Shown one piece after another: positions 1-12,560 of a DNA stretch of 64,000 bases. The notes under the pieces are model-generated. The model had not been told where the DNA came from and searched no databases. It was given only the letters and a program-made list of their open reading frames with translations. The number at the start of each line of letters is the position of its first letter. Position 1 is the first letter of the stretch. This stretch comes from Apostichopus californicus (Eukaryota > Echinodermata > Holothuroidea > Aspidochirotida > Stichopodidae). The stretch spans positions 1 to 64,000 of the forward strand of contig JAIPMN010003781.1 in assembly GCA_020650975.1 (NCBI GenBank), given 5' to 3'. The position numbers and the translations under genes are program-made.

Positions 1-978
1 CCAAGTCCTCAGATTTACAGTATGTATTAAACTGAATATTGAATGTCATCATTTTATTCATAACAAGCAGACAAAACAGCTTGTTTGATTTTTGTACTAT
101 GAATGAATAATGGATGTAATTCAACCAGGGATGGCATAACCAAAGGTCAGTTGAATATACACAAAGTAGTAGTAAATAATCTATAGTCTGTTGACATTTT
201 TGTGGATCTTCAAAGATTGCTAAATTATGCTCAAAAAAGTTTCATTTAAGTCAGAAAAAAATTTGTAAACTACATTCATGCGTGTATACTCTGTGAGCTG
301 TAAAATGAGAATGATTTTCAAGGGGCAGGACCCCTTATCCCAATTAAAATATTTCTCCCTTTGGTCATTGCCTATCTTTGAAATGATAGCTATTAATGTA
401 TGTTCAGTTAGCTGAAAATTCTAGCAGATTATCAGCTGGTCGTTGCGATGAGTTTAAGCATGTCATGTTTTAAGTTTCCACTCAACTGGTTTTAATTTAA
501 TTTTTGTTGCATTGTTAAAAGTGTGACAGTATTATGATTCATGAATATGTATCATGAATGACCAAATGGTTGCTAAAAAAAAATAATAAAAAAATTGTTG
601 ACTGGTCAGAAATTTTGCGGTCATTTTAGATCTATGATTTTAGTGTTTTATACAAACGTGTACGATATGAAATACAATTGTTGATGAAATATTGTCTGTT
701 TACGTTACATATCATTTGAGATGTTTTGTTATTTCATAATATTGCTATTTTTAGCCAGATATCATATGTGTAGACAAAGGCCACTTATCTTATTTCATGA
801 TAAACTGATTTTATGAAGAGTATCAAGAACTTTCTATAATGTAAATAAATGGTGCACTTCAACGGGAGATTTATGCCTTCCTACCTTAACATGTGCAACA
901 TTCCTGGCCCTCCTCCCCTCCCCACCGCCCCCTTTTCCTCATCAAACCCACACACACACACATGCAATCTGGAACACG
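1..978. other. Intergenic, no gene seen
   Basis: AT-rich sequence with short unsupported reading frames only. I see no exon with a recognisable motif. A CA-rich microsatellite lies near 948-962. Confidence 0.5.
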
Positions 979-1222
979 TTAAAGGTTTGCTATATTGCCC
1001 CCAAGAAGCTAGATTTTCAAACATGGTCACCTTTGGTCAAAATTCTTTAACTATTTTTGTTATCACCATGGAGAAAATTTATCTCACTGGGACATTCAAA
1101 CATCGTGTGTGTACACTTAGAATGTCTGAGAATAATTTGGAGAGTAGAGACCTCCAGGAAAGTACTTTTTGAAAAACTTCTAGTAATTATAGCATGTTAT
1201 AATTTGGGGCCTATACAGCCTG
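979..1222 (-). mobile_element. MITE-like repeat, TTAA family C, copy 1
   Basis: This stretch is the reverse complement of the better preserved copy at 44558-44817; most of its length aligns by eye. It begins with TTAAAGG, as the other copy does. Its right end is eroded and lacks the closing CCTTTAA. The TTAA ends suggest a Kolobok- or piggyBac-like non-autonomous element. No transposase is present. Confidence 0.6.
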
Positions 1223-1833
1223 AAATATTCCAGAACACATCTATTTCTGTGAAGTACTGTGACTATCATGTTCAAAATGTCATCAACATAAGCCGACTCA
1301 CTGGTTTAACAAAAGAAGGCAATGCAGAACTTATCAGAAATGTATCATCTTTAAAATCAAAAATTTCATTCTTGTGATGAATTTTCCTAGTGAAGTAAGT
1401 TTTAATCCCTGGTATCCCTCATCAGAAAGTCATAAAACTAATCACTTCAACATTTCAAAGTATAAATGGGGAAAGACAAATTATTCAACAGCAACCCAGC
1501 TGCAGGTGTACATGCAGGCATATATGCAGGTGTACATTGGAACATTAGTCATTTTGTAAGTCAAGTGAAATATCTTTAATATAAACCATAAGAGAATGCC
1601 TACATGGTCTTCAGTAGAAACATTATTTTCTGTTGTTTTGGCTTTGCACTGATATATAGTCGTGGTTTAAGCCACCTAATATGAATGAATTGCAGGGAAA
1701 CATGTTTTCTATGCAATATAACTTTGTAAAGGTGTAAAATTCATACAGGCTAAATATGGAAATATAATAAATACAAACAAGTTAACAAATTTGATATGAG
1801 TTTCCTTAAAGCCCTGTACCCTTTTATTACATT

Positions 1834-1965
1834 TCCTGTCAACTACAGTGATTTATGTTCAATACTGTGCATATGTCTATTTCACTTGTATAGACATATT
1901 TCTTGTCAACTACAGTGATTTATGTTCAATACTGTGCATATGTCTATTACACTTGTGTAGACATA
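1834..1965. repeat. Tandem duplication, 67-bp period, two copies
   Basis: Two nearly identical units lie in tandem, the second offset by 67 bp. Each runs from GTCAACTACAG to TAGACATA. Differences are few, so the duplication looks recent. Confidence 0.85.
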
Positions 1966-3691
1966 AACTATAAACAGTTGATTTGTGCTACCTTCCTGGC
2001 AAGAGTATAGCAAAACAACCAAACTTAACTCACAGGGAAATCTGGTACCATGTTAGCCTCACTTCATAAAAAAAATATTACAATATTGTGATAGTTTTCA
2101 GTGAAATAAGTATAAAACAACCAGAGCATGAACATACTTTTGAACTTGATTAATTTCTTTGAGCCACTGACTTGTCGACCCAAACATTTTACCCCCCCAA
2201 AAAACGGGGATTAACTTTACTCAACTGAAGCCTTGTGTTCCATAACCACATTCAGCAACCGGCCAGACTTGCTTAACTTAAAACTAAACTTGCTAAACAC
2301 TACAGTATCCTGTATGAAACTTATCAAGTATTTTAGATCACCCAATTAGGAGCAATGGTTTACTTGTAATTAGTTGCAGCAGGGTAGATCAATAGCAATC
2401 TCTGTCCAGATCATTATATGCAAATCAGGCTAGGTACAACTGCTATGTATTAAAGCAACCAACAGGACAGATATGGCCTGTGAAAGACTTCAATCTGATA
2501 TGTAAGAGAATTTTTTGTCTCATAATATTTAAACTTATCAGGTTTTTCAGGACCACATGGCCTTAGACTTGAGCACTCTAGTGGCCTACCCTGCACATTG
2601 CTCCATCAAGGCACTCAATCCGGACCAATGTTTCTCACTGGCACTCGTAGAAAGTTATTTCAAAAGCCCTGGTCTAGGCTAAATGTTGATAAGTATTACA
2701 GACCTTTACACGATTAAAATTATCCATGATAATACTAGCGAAAGAAGAATAATAATTTATAATCCTGTTCAAGTTTATTTCATGGTGAGAGAAGTTACAA
2801 TGCAAATGCAGCTGTTGTCTACACCTGTATAAATGTCGCCTTGCCTTGTACCAAGTGACTATAGCAATCACCAAAGAAAATGTTCATAAAACGACTAGAA
2901 AATTTACTCGGATGGAATTATAGTTTCCTGAAAGGCAGGAACCCTGAAACAATGGAAACAAATAAATAAAATTGCACCTAATATCAACAAAGCCATTTGT
3001 TGCACTATAAAGCATACTTGAGCTCATCTTCATATATTAAACTGCTACAATACAAAAAAAATAAATTGCTTTCTGTTGCCAATCGGTCAGTAAATCTGCA
3101 ATTACTATTTTGGAATATTAAGGAGGGTGTTACTTGGGTTGCATATGTGGCATACATGGTTGGTAAGACAAAAGATAAAGGTGACCAGGTGTCTCCATCT
3201 TTGTGGACAGTATCCGGATTTCACATACCATTCCTTGATTAAGGATATGTCCACACATATATACTGTTCCTTGAATGCATGGATCGTTACAAGCATCCCA
3301 GGAAAATATTCCTGAATTTGTAGCAAAGGCATTGAATAATTTAAATAGGGACAAAAATAGCATCACTCAACACTTGAGTTGTATTCAAAATTTCACTCAC
3401 CCATAATAATACATACTATATACCCCTTATGTCAACATGATGGTGCAAACATCAATATCGTGTCCTGGAGTAAGTATGACAACGTTATTATTTGAACACC
3501 TAAATCCATATCTGTAATGTAAATGCACTGCATATAGATATCACAGTGATGTACACTTCTATAAATTTAAAGACAATTTCATCATCTGTTTTGAACATAT
3601 GACATTTCAAAATTGAGACAATTCACAATTTATTCTGACAGGTTTTCAAATTAAGGCAACAAGTCCATATATCTTCTTTCTCTTTCATCAC
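1966..3691. other. Intergenic, no gene seen
   Basis: AT-rich DNA with overlapping short frames on both strands around 3100-3370, none with a recognisable domain or splice context. Nothing further is supported. Confidence 0.45.
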
Positions 3692-3694
3692 TAA

Positions 3695-4439
3695 AGGCGC
3701 TTTCACACCGGGCGCGACACGACGCGATAAAAAGGTGGCAGGACCTTTCACACCGGCGGGCGATGTTTTTATCGCTCAGCGATGTTTTTGTGGCGCGCGC
3801 GGGAGATATTTTGTCATGTGATCGTAGAGCATTTATATGTAATAACTATACACTGCCTAAATCACTTACCATTATGTCATCGATAAATCCAGACGTAGAA
3901 GTTGATCTGTTAGAGAGCGCAGTAATGCATGCTTCCATTTTTCTGCCGAAGCTGATGGGCAAGGATGGGGGAAGGACATGCACCCAGGCCCCCTGTAAAT
4001 ACGCCGCTGCCTCTATCCCTATCTGCTCACTTTCATTTTAATTGTACCTTTTTCTTCTTCGGCTTCCCACTCTCGCTCCTTCTATAGTGACAATCACCAT
4101 AATTTTCTTTATCAGCCTCCATTCCCAACCGGGTAATAACCATCCCGGTTCCTTCTCCTATACATCCATGATATCCACGTTTCTTTAACGATATAATGGA
4201 CATTTACCTAACCGATCATGTGATATTACAGAGCGCGATGATTGGTCACCGAAAAATATCGCTCGCGCCACCCCCCCACAAGCGACAAAAAGTTGAAATT
4301 ATTTCAACTCGAAAAAATCGCGTCGCGTCGTATCGCGTCGCGTCGCGCGCCGGTGTGAAAGGGCCTAACTAATCTGATTGTTTTCAACTTTTTTATCGCG
4401 TCGTATCGCGTCGCGTCGCGCGCCGGTGTGAAAGCGCCT
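3695..4439. mobile_element. Long-TIR DNA transposon remnant (outer element)
   Basis: The left end reads AGGCGCTTTCACACCGG and the right end is its inverse, CCGGTGTGAAAGCGCCT. Both are flanked by TAA (3692-3694 and 4440-4442), a likely 3-bp target duplication. The termini are rich in CGCG-type words with inverted symmetry. A TWA target site fits PIF/Harbinger-like elements (family knowledge). The interior holds a frame of about 90 codons without transposase motifs, so this is probably non-autonomous. Confidence 0.7.
3740..4366. mobile_element. Nested or duplicated inner termini of the same element family
   Basis: A second pair of inverted termini sits inside the outer pair: AGGACCTTTCACACCGG at 3740 and CCGGTGTGAAAGGGCCT ending at 4366. 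They differ slightly from the outer ends. Either a related element inserted into the outer one, or the ends were duplicated. No clear inner target duplication is visible. Confidence 0.6.
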
Positions 4440-4631
4440 TAAGTATAACGCTATTCGATACTCTTCCTTTACTTCCAGTCATGTTATATAAATGAATAAA
4501 TAAAATGAAAAACTAAGGCCAAATTAGCACTCTGTGATTAGCCAAAAAGTAAACAAATGTTGAGCCAAAAAGTTTCAGGAAGGGAAAAATAGAGATAGGT
4601 ATTAAAAAAAAATTAATAAAAAAAATATGAA

Positions 4632-4637
4632 TTTAAT
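4632..4637 (-). promoter_or_regulatory. Possible DNAJC1 poly(A) signal (ATTAAA)
   Basis: ATTAAA on the minus strand about 58 bases after the DNAJC1 stop codon. It is the nearest plausible hexamer; AT-rich context makes chance occurrence likely. Confidence 0.3.
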
Positions 4638-4694
4638 GTGCCTGATATCGTTTATCCTGTTGATATTTTGAAATCCTCTGTATTCCAAGACGGT

Positions 4695-7600
4695 TCATTT
4701 CTCTGATGCTTGCTTCTTCCTTCGTACAATTTCCACCAGTTCTTTATATCTTACGATGCATTCCTCCTATACGACGAATAGAGGGAAAAAAATTGACACA
4801 TAATTATGGAAAGACTTCAGTCTCCGAAATATGCCAGGAAGTGGGCAAAAAGAAGTGGTGAGTTGGAAGTTGGGTTATGTGGGACTTTAACACCAAAGTG
4901 AGGTTGGAACCCACAAAATTACATTCTACAGAGGAACTTAAAGGTTTTCCTACTGAGACCAATCATGTACACTTCAAAGATTGTTACTATAGTTAATACC
5001 TTATTGTACATTTCAAAACACCATAAAATCCCTTCAAAACACGGAACTGCATAGAAAACAGGAGGGGAATACAAAAACATACAAATAACTATTGAAAAAA
5101 AAAAAAAAATTATCCTTTCTAAAATCATCTTTGCATCAAATTAATAAACACAGTCCTGAATACCAATTCATAATCTCTTTCAAAGTGTTACATATTACAT
5201 TTAATGCACCTTCTTCAGTTATAGTTAAGTTCATTTTTGTGCACAATTTTCAGACAAAATCAGATAAAAAAAATTGAAAACTGAATCATTCTCGCATACC
5301 TTTTTCTTCCCAGGTACAGATGATGCTATCTTGTCCCACCTTTCGGGGGTTCCTTTGGGGTACACTTGTAGGGCTTTCTCCAGGACCTTCTGTTGTCTCT
5401 GAGTCCAGCTACATGACTCCACCCCATCAAACACTAACTCCTCGACATTCTTTATATTTTTATCTTGACTAGCATCCATTTCCTCCTCCACCTCCTCCTC
5501 TTGATTGCTAACAATCATTTCTGTTCTAGGAAGATTTCTCGATGATTTGTTCTTCCTTTTCCTCTTTTTGTTCGTACTCTCATCCTCTTCTTCTTCGAAG
5601 TAGTCGTAGGAAGCTACCTGCGATGTGATTGGTTGATCTTCTAGTGGAGTGGAAGCTATTGATATACAATCCGTGTCGCCTTCTCCAGTTTGTTTATTTA
5701 CGACGGTGTGACTTACTCCACCGGTTATACCTTGTATACTGGCATCCACAGCGGTAGCATAGCCTTTTGTTTTTATTTCTTTGGCTTTTCTTGTAACCTG
5801 GAGAGAGTAAATGTACAACTTAAAAATAAAATAGAGTATCAATGCTTTTAAAACTGTACAGAAATTATTTTTTCTTTGCCAATGTAATCACAACCCTTTT
5901 TTTACTTTTATTATCTGTTATCTGTTTGACTATTTTCTCTTATAGTAAATTTGTCCACTGTGTGTTTTACATTCGCGATTCCTTTTCCCTCCATATTGCT
6001 CCATTCAACTGGATCCGGCCTTTCTTTTGATGTTACGTGAGAATTATTGTTTTTAAATATTACTAAATGTTGAATAGTAACTCAAGAAGTTATTACAGAC
6101 ACTTCCAACTTATGCCATTATAATAAAGGCTGTTTCTAATGGCTTCCAATATGTCTATTGCTGTTATCTGAGTGATTGGTTTACCTACTTAAGTTGTTTT
6201 CCCCACCTGTGTTTCTTATAGCAGAGAATTTTTTACCCCATTCAGTCACCATCTTAATCTTCCATCCCATCTGTCTACTGATCTTTTAGAATCGACAAAT
6301 CCAGCAGTCTACTCACTCCAGCTGTGTCTTTTCCAACAGTTCATTCCCCTTTTCTTCGAGGGGAAGGGGGGGAGAGGGGAAGGGGTAGATATTTATTACA
6401 GTGTGTGACTAGTCTAACCACTTCCTGTCTCACACCATCTGTCTATCTATTCTTACCACATTGACTGGTCTGTCCACTTCAGCCGCTATCTTGTCCCATC
6501 TGTCCATTGTTCCTCCGGGATATTTGGCAATAGATTTGATGAGTAGTTTAACTTCCTCTTGTGTCCAGATGTCATTCTGTAAAATGAGGGAAAATGCAGA
6601 ATTCAAACTTTACCATCATTCCTGCTTCAAAATCGTAAAAAATGTATAAGACGTTTCACCGAACAGGGAACTGCATACGTCCGTACCTTGTTCTCTTTGG
6701 GTGCCGACGATTCTTGTCTGTCTCTCAATTCCTCCGGGACGACTTTCAATGCATCCAGATGATCTAACGACACGTTACGGTCGTACTCGTAAAGAGCGGG
6801 ATTAAACTTCTGTCTCACTCTCGGTTTACGATCAGCCTCTTCTTCTTCCTCGCTCTCACTAGACGGGACTAACTCCTCCTCCGGTTTTTCCTCCATTTTT
6901 TCCTTGACGGTCCCGAGAAGATTCTTGACTAACACGACCAGCAAGAAAACGCTCACCTTCGACAATCTGTAGCACTTAAATGGGAGACTGTCGGTGATTT
7001 GAGGTTTTGGGAGAAACGACTGGTCCTCTAGCATCGCATATGCATCGGGTTTAGGATCCTCGGACAGTTTCGAGACTTTCTTATTTCTTTTCTCCTTTTT
7101 GGGCTTGATTAGTGATTCCTGATTAGAAAGTAAAGCAGTATACAAATGAATTATAACAATACTTATTTCTTTTTCTCATAAAGGCATGGAGTATAAAACT
7201 AGGATATGTGTAAAGTAGATCAAATTATTGTGACAGACTGGTAATGTGCCTGCATAAGCTATCCATGCTATAAAAAAATTTAAAAAATTTAAATGTTGGA
7301 AAGGCTTTAATCCACAAACATATTGTTTCTTTGTCATTTGCATGTCTTCAAGGAATTGATAAAAGGAGTCTGATAAAGGATTATGATATGAGGTAAATAT
7401 ATACATTTTGACAGATCTATAAGAGAAACATTATGAAAATAGCCTACTGAAATTAGCAATCAAATTCCTACCTTCCTATTTTAAGATATGGAGAGTTAAA
7501 GTTGTTACTCCAAATGTGAATTCAAAGCAAACAGCCATGTATGTCAAAGTTGGTGTATTGATCAAAACTATTTTACTTTGCTTAATTTTTCATTTCTATT

Positions 7601-10362
7601 GTGTCGACCTTGAATTATGCAGGATTAGCAAATTTGCCTAAAGGAATAATATAAGTAATCATAATATATAATAACTTGAATGTGGTATATATTCATGTGT
7701 CTCAATCTATTTTCATGTAGAAAATTCCTTTGAAAATTTTGGTAGGAACAAGAAATGTTTTATTTGGTAAATTTGCATCTATGGGATCACACATCATGCC
7801 TTAAAGTTTTCTCTCTTGTACCAAAAGTCAACTGTACAAACCATATTGGCTTCAAATGAACAAATCGCAAAATCATAATGCAGAAAATGAATGCTAATTT
7901 CACCATGACGCTTTCTTTAAGAAACAACATGAGGCAATTGATAGGAAATCAAGGGAGAGAGCAGAAGGAACCAGGGGGAAGGGGGAGGGGGGAGGGGGAG
8001 GGGGGAGGGGAATGGTACATATTTCAATTTTCTCACTTACCAATTCAAACTTTCTCTCCCAGTACATTGACCACATTACTATATAATGACCAACGGTCAA
8101 GATAATGGAAAGGAGGGTCCCTGCTTCCAACAGTCCCATCTTACGGACCCTTCGATAGTAAAAGACTGGCTGCCTCCAGTCAGGTAATCCGTGGATAAGA
8201 ATATCATCATATCTAGAAAACAAGAAAATGCAACAGGGAAATTTTATAATATTTATTATAAATAACTTGACAAACGAATAATTTGTTAACATTTAACGGT
8301 TCTAGACGTCTTCACACCAAATATTCCACAGATATATTGTTTTCTCAATGATCTGTCAAGGTAAATGTTGTATTGTTGAAAATAATTTTCTTCCTTGCTG
8401 AAACAATGCAAACAGTAGTAATTGAATGACTTTTCTATCTTTTAATTATTTCTGTTTCAACTGCAAAATCAAATAAATAAAAAAAGGCAAATAGCTAATA
8501 CTACAAGAGGCAAATATTATGTATCCTTTGACTTTGTTTGTAATTTTGTTCTAAAGTTACAAACCTTTTTCGTGTGTCTTCATCTCTCAAGACTTCTGCA
8601 ACTGCAACTAACTTTAACAAAACAGGTAAAGGAAAAGAAAGAAATAACTGAACATTTTCTGAGAAATTATTTGACTGATTGATCCGTCCTGCAGTATTTA
8701 AAGGAATTGATTTGTATTTATTAAAAATCGCAGCATGTGTTTCTCAAACGCAAAGTTGGTATCATCACTATGTATAGAAAATGTTTGTTCAGTAATGTTT
8801 CATTTATAATGGTACCTTAAAGGCAGTGAAGACTGGCCCAAACTGAGTGCCGCCATCTTTAAAAAGTTAACTTTCCGTTGCTTGCAAATGAAGTTTTTCT
8901 CTTGTTGCTACAAAATGCAGACAGTGAAACGTGATACCTTGTTATCTTTAGCTGGACCTGAGATGTCCATCGCTGTATCGTTTGTACACTGTGCTGTGGG
9001 TATTGACCGCAGCTGCATGTACTGACTGTACACTAGTGTCAAATTACCGACGGTAGCAAGCTGTGTGTGTATTTTCTGGGATCGATGGTGGTATCTAACA
9101 CTTCTGTTAAACCTCATTCGAAACTAGGTCAGATTACCGGCATTAGATGTTTCTCTTTGCGTGAGCCTTCACATAACTAAATAAAAAGTGACAAAAGTCT
9201 TCTTGTTTCAGATGGCTGCATTACCTTCCTGAATGTTTCTTCAGCCCCTTCTTCTTTGTTTTTGTCGGGATGATATTGCAGTGACAAACGGCGATATGCT
9301 CTCCTTATGTCAGTTTGGGTTGCACTCTAAAATGTATCAAAAGAAAGGTAAAACATTAAGTTGTTGCGTAGTGATTTGCACATTCAGTATATGCCATCAT
9401 TTTGCCCAGGTTTTATAAAAATCTAGGAGGAAAATTATATAAAACTTCATACCACATCATTGTTTATGATTTGTTCTTTACCATTGCCTTTCTCACCTCT
9501 ATTTTCAAAGCTTAGTGGTATTAGCTAACTTTTCTTGTGAAGTTACCAATAGTAATGTTTAATGACTAGGGTATAAAAACAAACATGCAAATGATGCAGT
9601 AGATCTCTTATCCAAGAACTAGAACTGCAACGTTGGACATACTTCATGTTCAAAGAAATAAAGTAATGCATGCCCATTGAACTGTAATTTGTAAAAAGCA
9701 TTTTAGGTTGGAGCTATACTCAATTGTCAGAAACAAAAGAACAGCTTTAGTGCTTACTTGGCAGACTGTCAAAGTAGAATCTGGACACAATATCTGTATG
9801 TGCGTACCACGTACGTGGTATACTGACTGTAGGCCTAGTTACAGGAAAGTCAAGCACTTTCTTTACTTTTGGGGTTAGGCCTACCGGCATAATGTTTACA
9901 TAGGCCCACGACATATCTGATTATCTCAATGTAATGTATTTGACCAGATCCGGAAGTTAATTGCTCAATATCTTGGAATACTTTGAACGGTTAAAGTGTT
10001 CACATTGTATTGATAAATTAAGCATGCTTAAATTGGGGTGAACACTGATGACCGTAAATATGCCTAATGTGGATTAGGCCTATAATAAATAATAATAATA
10101 TACATGTGAGATTGCACCTCTATCGTGAATCCGCTACTGCAAACTGTGATTAGCCTACCTGATCCAACCCAAGGAGTTCGTAAAAATTCTGTGAGACTTC
10201 CTCAACCAAGTCAAACAGTTCGAAATCTGTGTTATCCCAAGCGTGAGTTCTCTGAAACTGCAATAAACATATTAAAAGTAAACAAAGAAGGCCTAAGCGA
10301 TTTCGAAATAAATGAGAACAGCCTGTCGAAACTTGTCGTCTGCTCTCCATAAGGACTGCCAT
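4695..10362 (-). CDS. DNAJC1: DnaJ homolog subfamily C member 1 (ER J-protein with two SANT domains)
   Basis: Predicted coding exons, in order of transcription: 10159-10362, 9225-9326, 8565-8611, 8041-8212, 6687-7118, 6457-6576, 5300-5797, 4695-4766. Phases join without stops to give 548 aa; human DNAJC1 is 554. A signal-like hydrophobic stretch covers residues about 22-40. The J domain spans about 56-125, with the HPD triad at 87-89. A membrane segment lies at about 145-168. Glu- and Lys-rich linkers follow. SANT 1 is at about 320-359 ([13 protein letters not shown]) and SANT 2 begins near 488 ([14 protein letters not shown]) and closes in the last exon. The family anchors in the ER membrane, stimulates BiP through the J domain, and has cytosolic or nuclear SANT domains. 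The start is the first ATG; a second in-frame Met follows four residues later. An additional hydrophobic run ([10 protein letters not shown]) occurs in exon 5. Confidence 0.93.
7976..8013. repeat. G-run tract in DNAJC1 intron 4
   Basis: At least five runs of four or more G separated by single A or AA, on the plus strand. The tract begins only about 27 bases inside the intron from the exon 4 donor (exon end 8041). On the transcript it is C-rich, so any quadruplex would form on the non-transcript DNA strand. Confidence 0.7.
8817..9180. mobile_element. MITE-like repeat, TTAA family A, copy 1 (DNAJC1 intron 2)
   Basis: About 364 bp, closely similar along its length to 30028-30395 in an AAAS intron. 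It starts TTAAAGGCAGTGAAGACTGG and ends in an imperfect inverse (GCCTTCACATAACTAA). TTAA at the boundary suggests insertion at TTAA. No coding potential. Confidence 0.75.
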
Positions 10363-11026
10363 GTTGGACTGAGGTACGATGTAAATGGATGTGTCAGGTT
10401 TTGGACATGCCCGTCGTCAACTTTGGAGACTAGCCACAGAAATGATCGAGTATATCCTGCGTGGCAAACTTTGGTTGCTTGACATTGTATAGGAGTAATG
10501 CGAACCGTAGTCTGAACAGCGCCCAACTACACAGATAAATGCAAGACTGACCTTTTTCCTATAACTGAAATATTCTAAGTTAGGCCAACAGCATTAACTA
10601 GTACTTCAGCCGAAAACCTGTACTTAAAAGTTATGAAAATAATGAGTGCAAGAAGGTAATATTATTTGCAGTTTTATGTAGAAACTTTAAGAACTTGTAT
10701 TGTATTTCTTCCAGGAAGTTGTTCCAATGCACATTTTGTTTGAAGCTCTTGTCTTGCTAATAGTAATAGTGTGTAACTCCGTGAAAGGACTGACCGTTGT
10801 CTTTAGTGTTTGGTCCAGTTTTGCGAAATTCTTTCCTTCACCCTGTTCCAGCCAATGACTAGCCTGATACGAAGTTAACCTATCTACAAGCCCAAGTTCC
10901 AAACGTATTTGCAATTGTATCATGCCTATATCATAAATAAGTTTATACTTGGCTAATCCAAGTCTGTAATAAAGTGACATGGGCTAAGTAGAATATACAC
11001 CATTGTTTTACTAACCTGGATTCAGG
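10363..11026. promoter_or_regulatory. Upstream region of DNAJC1, possibly shared with WDR24
   Basis: DNAJC1 starts at 10362 on the minus strand. WDR24 coding starts at 12561 on the plus strand after a probable 3' splice acceptor. A divergent promoter here is inferred from the arrangement. I see no convincing TATA box. A 97-codon minus-strand frame at 10687-10980 has no recognisable motif. Confidence 0.35.
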
Positions 11027-11765
11027 GGTCGTACTAATTAGCGTCAACAGGCACATTTCACGACAACTCAAGACAACTCAAGACAACAAGTTTAAAATAC
11101 CATCAAATACAATGGTTGTAATCAGAGTGTATCTGGAAAAACGTTTAAAACTGACTGGAACCATCGTGCATACATATTTTCACGGGAAAAAATGTTTTTG
11201 TCGTAAAAATCGTCAACTTTCTCCGTCCGTAGAATTGGACGACCTGATGCTATTGCTCTTGCGCAATGACATTGGACCGCACCATTACAGAATAAAATAC
11301 ACGGAGAGAATAATAAAACCAGGCAAAATGATAGTTAGCAAGACTCTGTAAAAATTAATAAAAACATATGTAAATTTCAATGGAAAAACAATTTGAAATA
11401 TCCATTATATTAAAAACATTCAATGATTTGATTGATTTGGAATTCATTCATCATACTACTTTGGTGGCACTTTCTTACTACGTCAACCCACCTTAGCGAC
11501 ACTGTACACAAAGGTAGTTCCCAAACCCTAACACAAACCCTCCCATATCATAATGGTGCGGTCCAATTCTACGGACGGAGAAAGTTGACGATTTTTACAA
11601 CAAAAAACATTTTTTCCCGTGAAAATATGTATGCACGATGGTTCAAGTCAGTTTTAAACGTTTTTCCAGATACACTCTGATTACAACCATTGTATTTGAT
11701 GGTATTTTAAACTTGTTGTCTTGAGTTGTCGTGAAATGGGCCTGTTGACGCTAATTAGTATGACC
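11027..11765. mobile_element. Long-TIR DNA transposon remnant (MITE)
   Basis: Two inverted arms, about 11027-11287 and 11548-11765, match along some 220 bp. The outer ends are GGTCGTACTAATTAGCG and the inverse of GGTCATACTAATTAGCG. GGATTCAGG occurs immediately outside on both sides (boundary ambiguous by 1-2 bp), an 8-9 bp target duplication. Long TIRs with such a duplication fit Mutator-like elements (family knowledge). The left arm carries about 37 extra bases bounded by ATTGGAC repeats and a 10-bp tandem gain. The roughly 260-bp spacer has no transposase. The open frames here are translations of the arms. Confidence 0.8.
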
Positions 11766-12560
11766 GGGATTCAGGCCTAGCGTAACTTTAGTTTAGACCT
11801 AGGCCTAGGCTATATAGTATAATTGCATTTGTTATGCCAAGTTACACATTTAATGCCTAATGCTAGGAGGCATTAAACTGATTGTAGGAGAAGAAATGGG
11901 GGTGCTAGGCTAGTACTCATTATTTTTTTGGTGGGTGGGGGGGGGGGGCAGGGGGTAGTGCTCAATTAGAGCTTACTTTGCCGATTGTTGGGAAAATAAG
12001 GGCCCGCTTGTACTACAACTAGTAGGCCTAATTATTGCTATAAAATAGTACAATAGTCGTCAGAAGATAGGCATGGTGATGGTGTATATTAACTTGACTA
12101 TCTTGCCTGTATACAGTAGCTGAGTTTTGTGGTAAATACTACACATTTTCTGTTAGGAAGGGATAGTATGCAAAGCAGAAAACTGAATGTCAGGAAATTA
12201 GTTCACTCTGCAGTTTAAAAAAATAACAGTTAAACTTAGAAGCAGTAAGTATTGTGCATTTTGCTTTAATTCTTTTGAGTCTTGTCTCATTTCCTGGCTA
12301 GGTTAACATAAAAAGATAACAAAACTATAAAACTATAAGAAAGGCTTTAATATGTTTAACACAATTGACATGCATAAAAAAAAGTCACTTCACATTCTGA
12401 CAAGAACCTACAGGAAGTAAGTTAATTTGAATTTTATTTAATATGGATTTTTTCCTCACATTTCTACTAACCAGGGAATATTTTGATTTCAGTGCACTAT
12501 GTATTTAAGTCTAAGTTGTGAATTTGATTCCATTTCAGTTTCTGGCACTTTTAAATCACC
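11766..12560. other. WDR24 5' flank and probable 5'-UTR acceptor
   Basis: A G homopolymer tract lies near 11937-11949. The sequence TTTCAG at 12533-12538 looks like a 3' splice site just before the WDR24 start codon, implying an upstream non-coding exon that I could not place. Confidence 0.4.

Noticed and set aside
3763-4041. 92-codon frame inside the nested-end transposon
   Set aside because: No transposase motif and no support beyond lack of stops; it overlaps terminal repeat sequence.
10687-10980. 97-codon minus-strand frame upstream of DNAJC1
   Set aside because: No recognisable domain and no evident splice partners; the position in a probable promoter interval argues against a gene.
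11112-11680. Two open frames between DNAJC1 and WDR24
   Set aside because: They are translations of the two arms of an inverted repeat and not independent genes.
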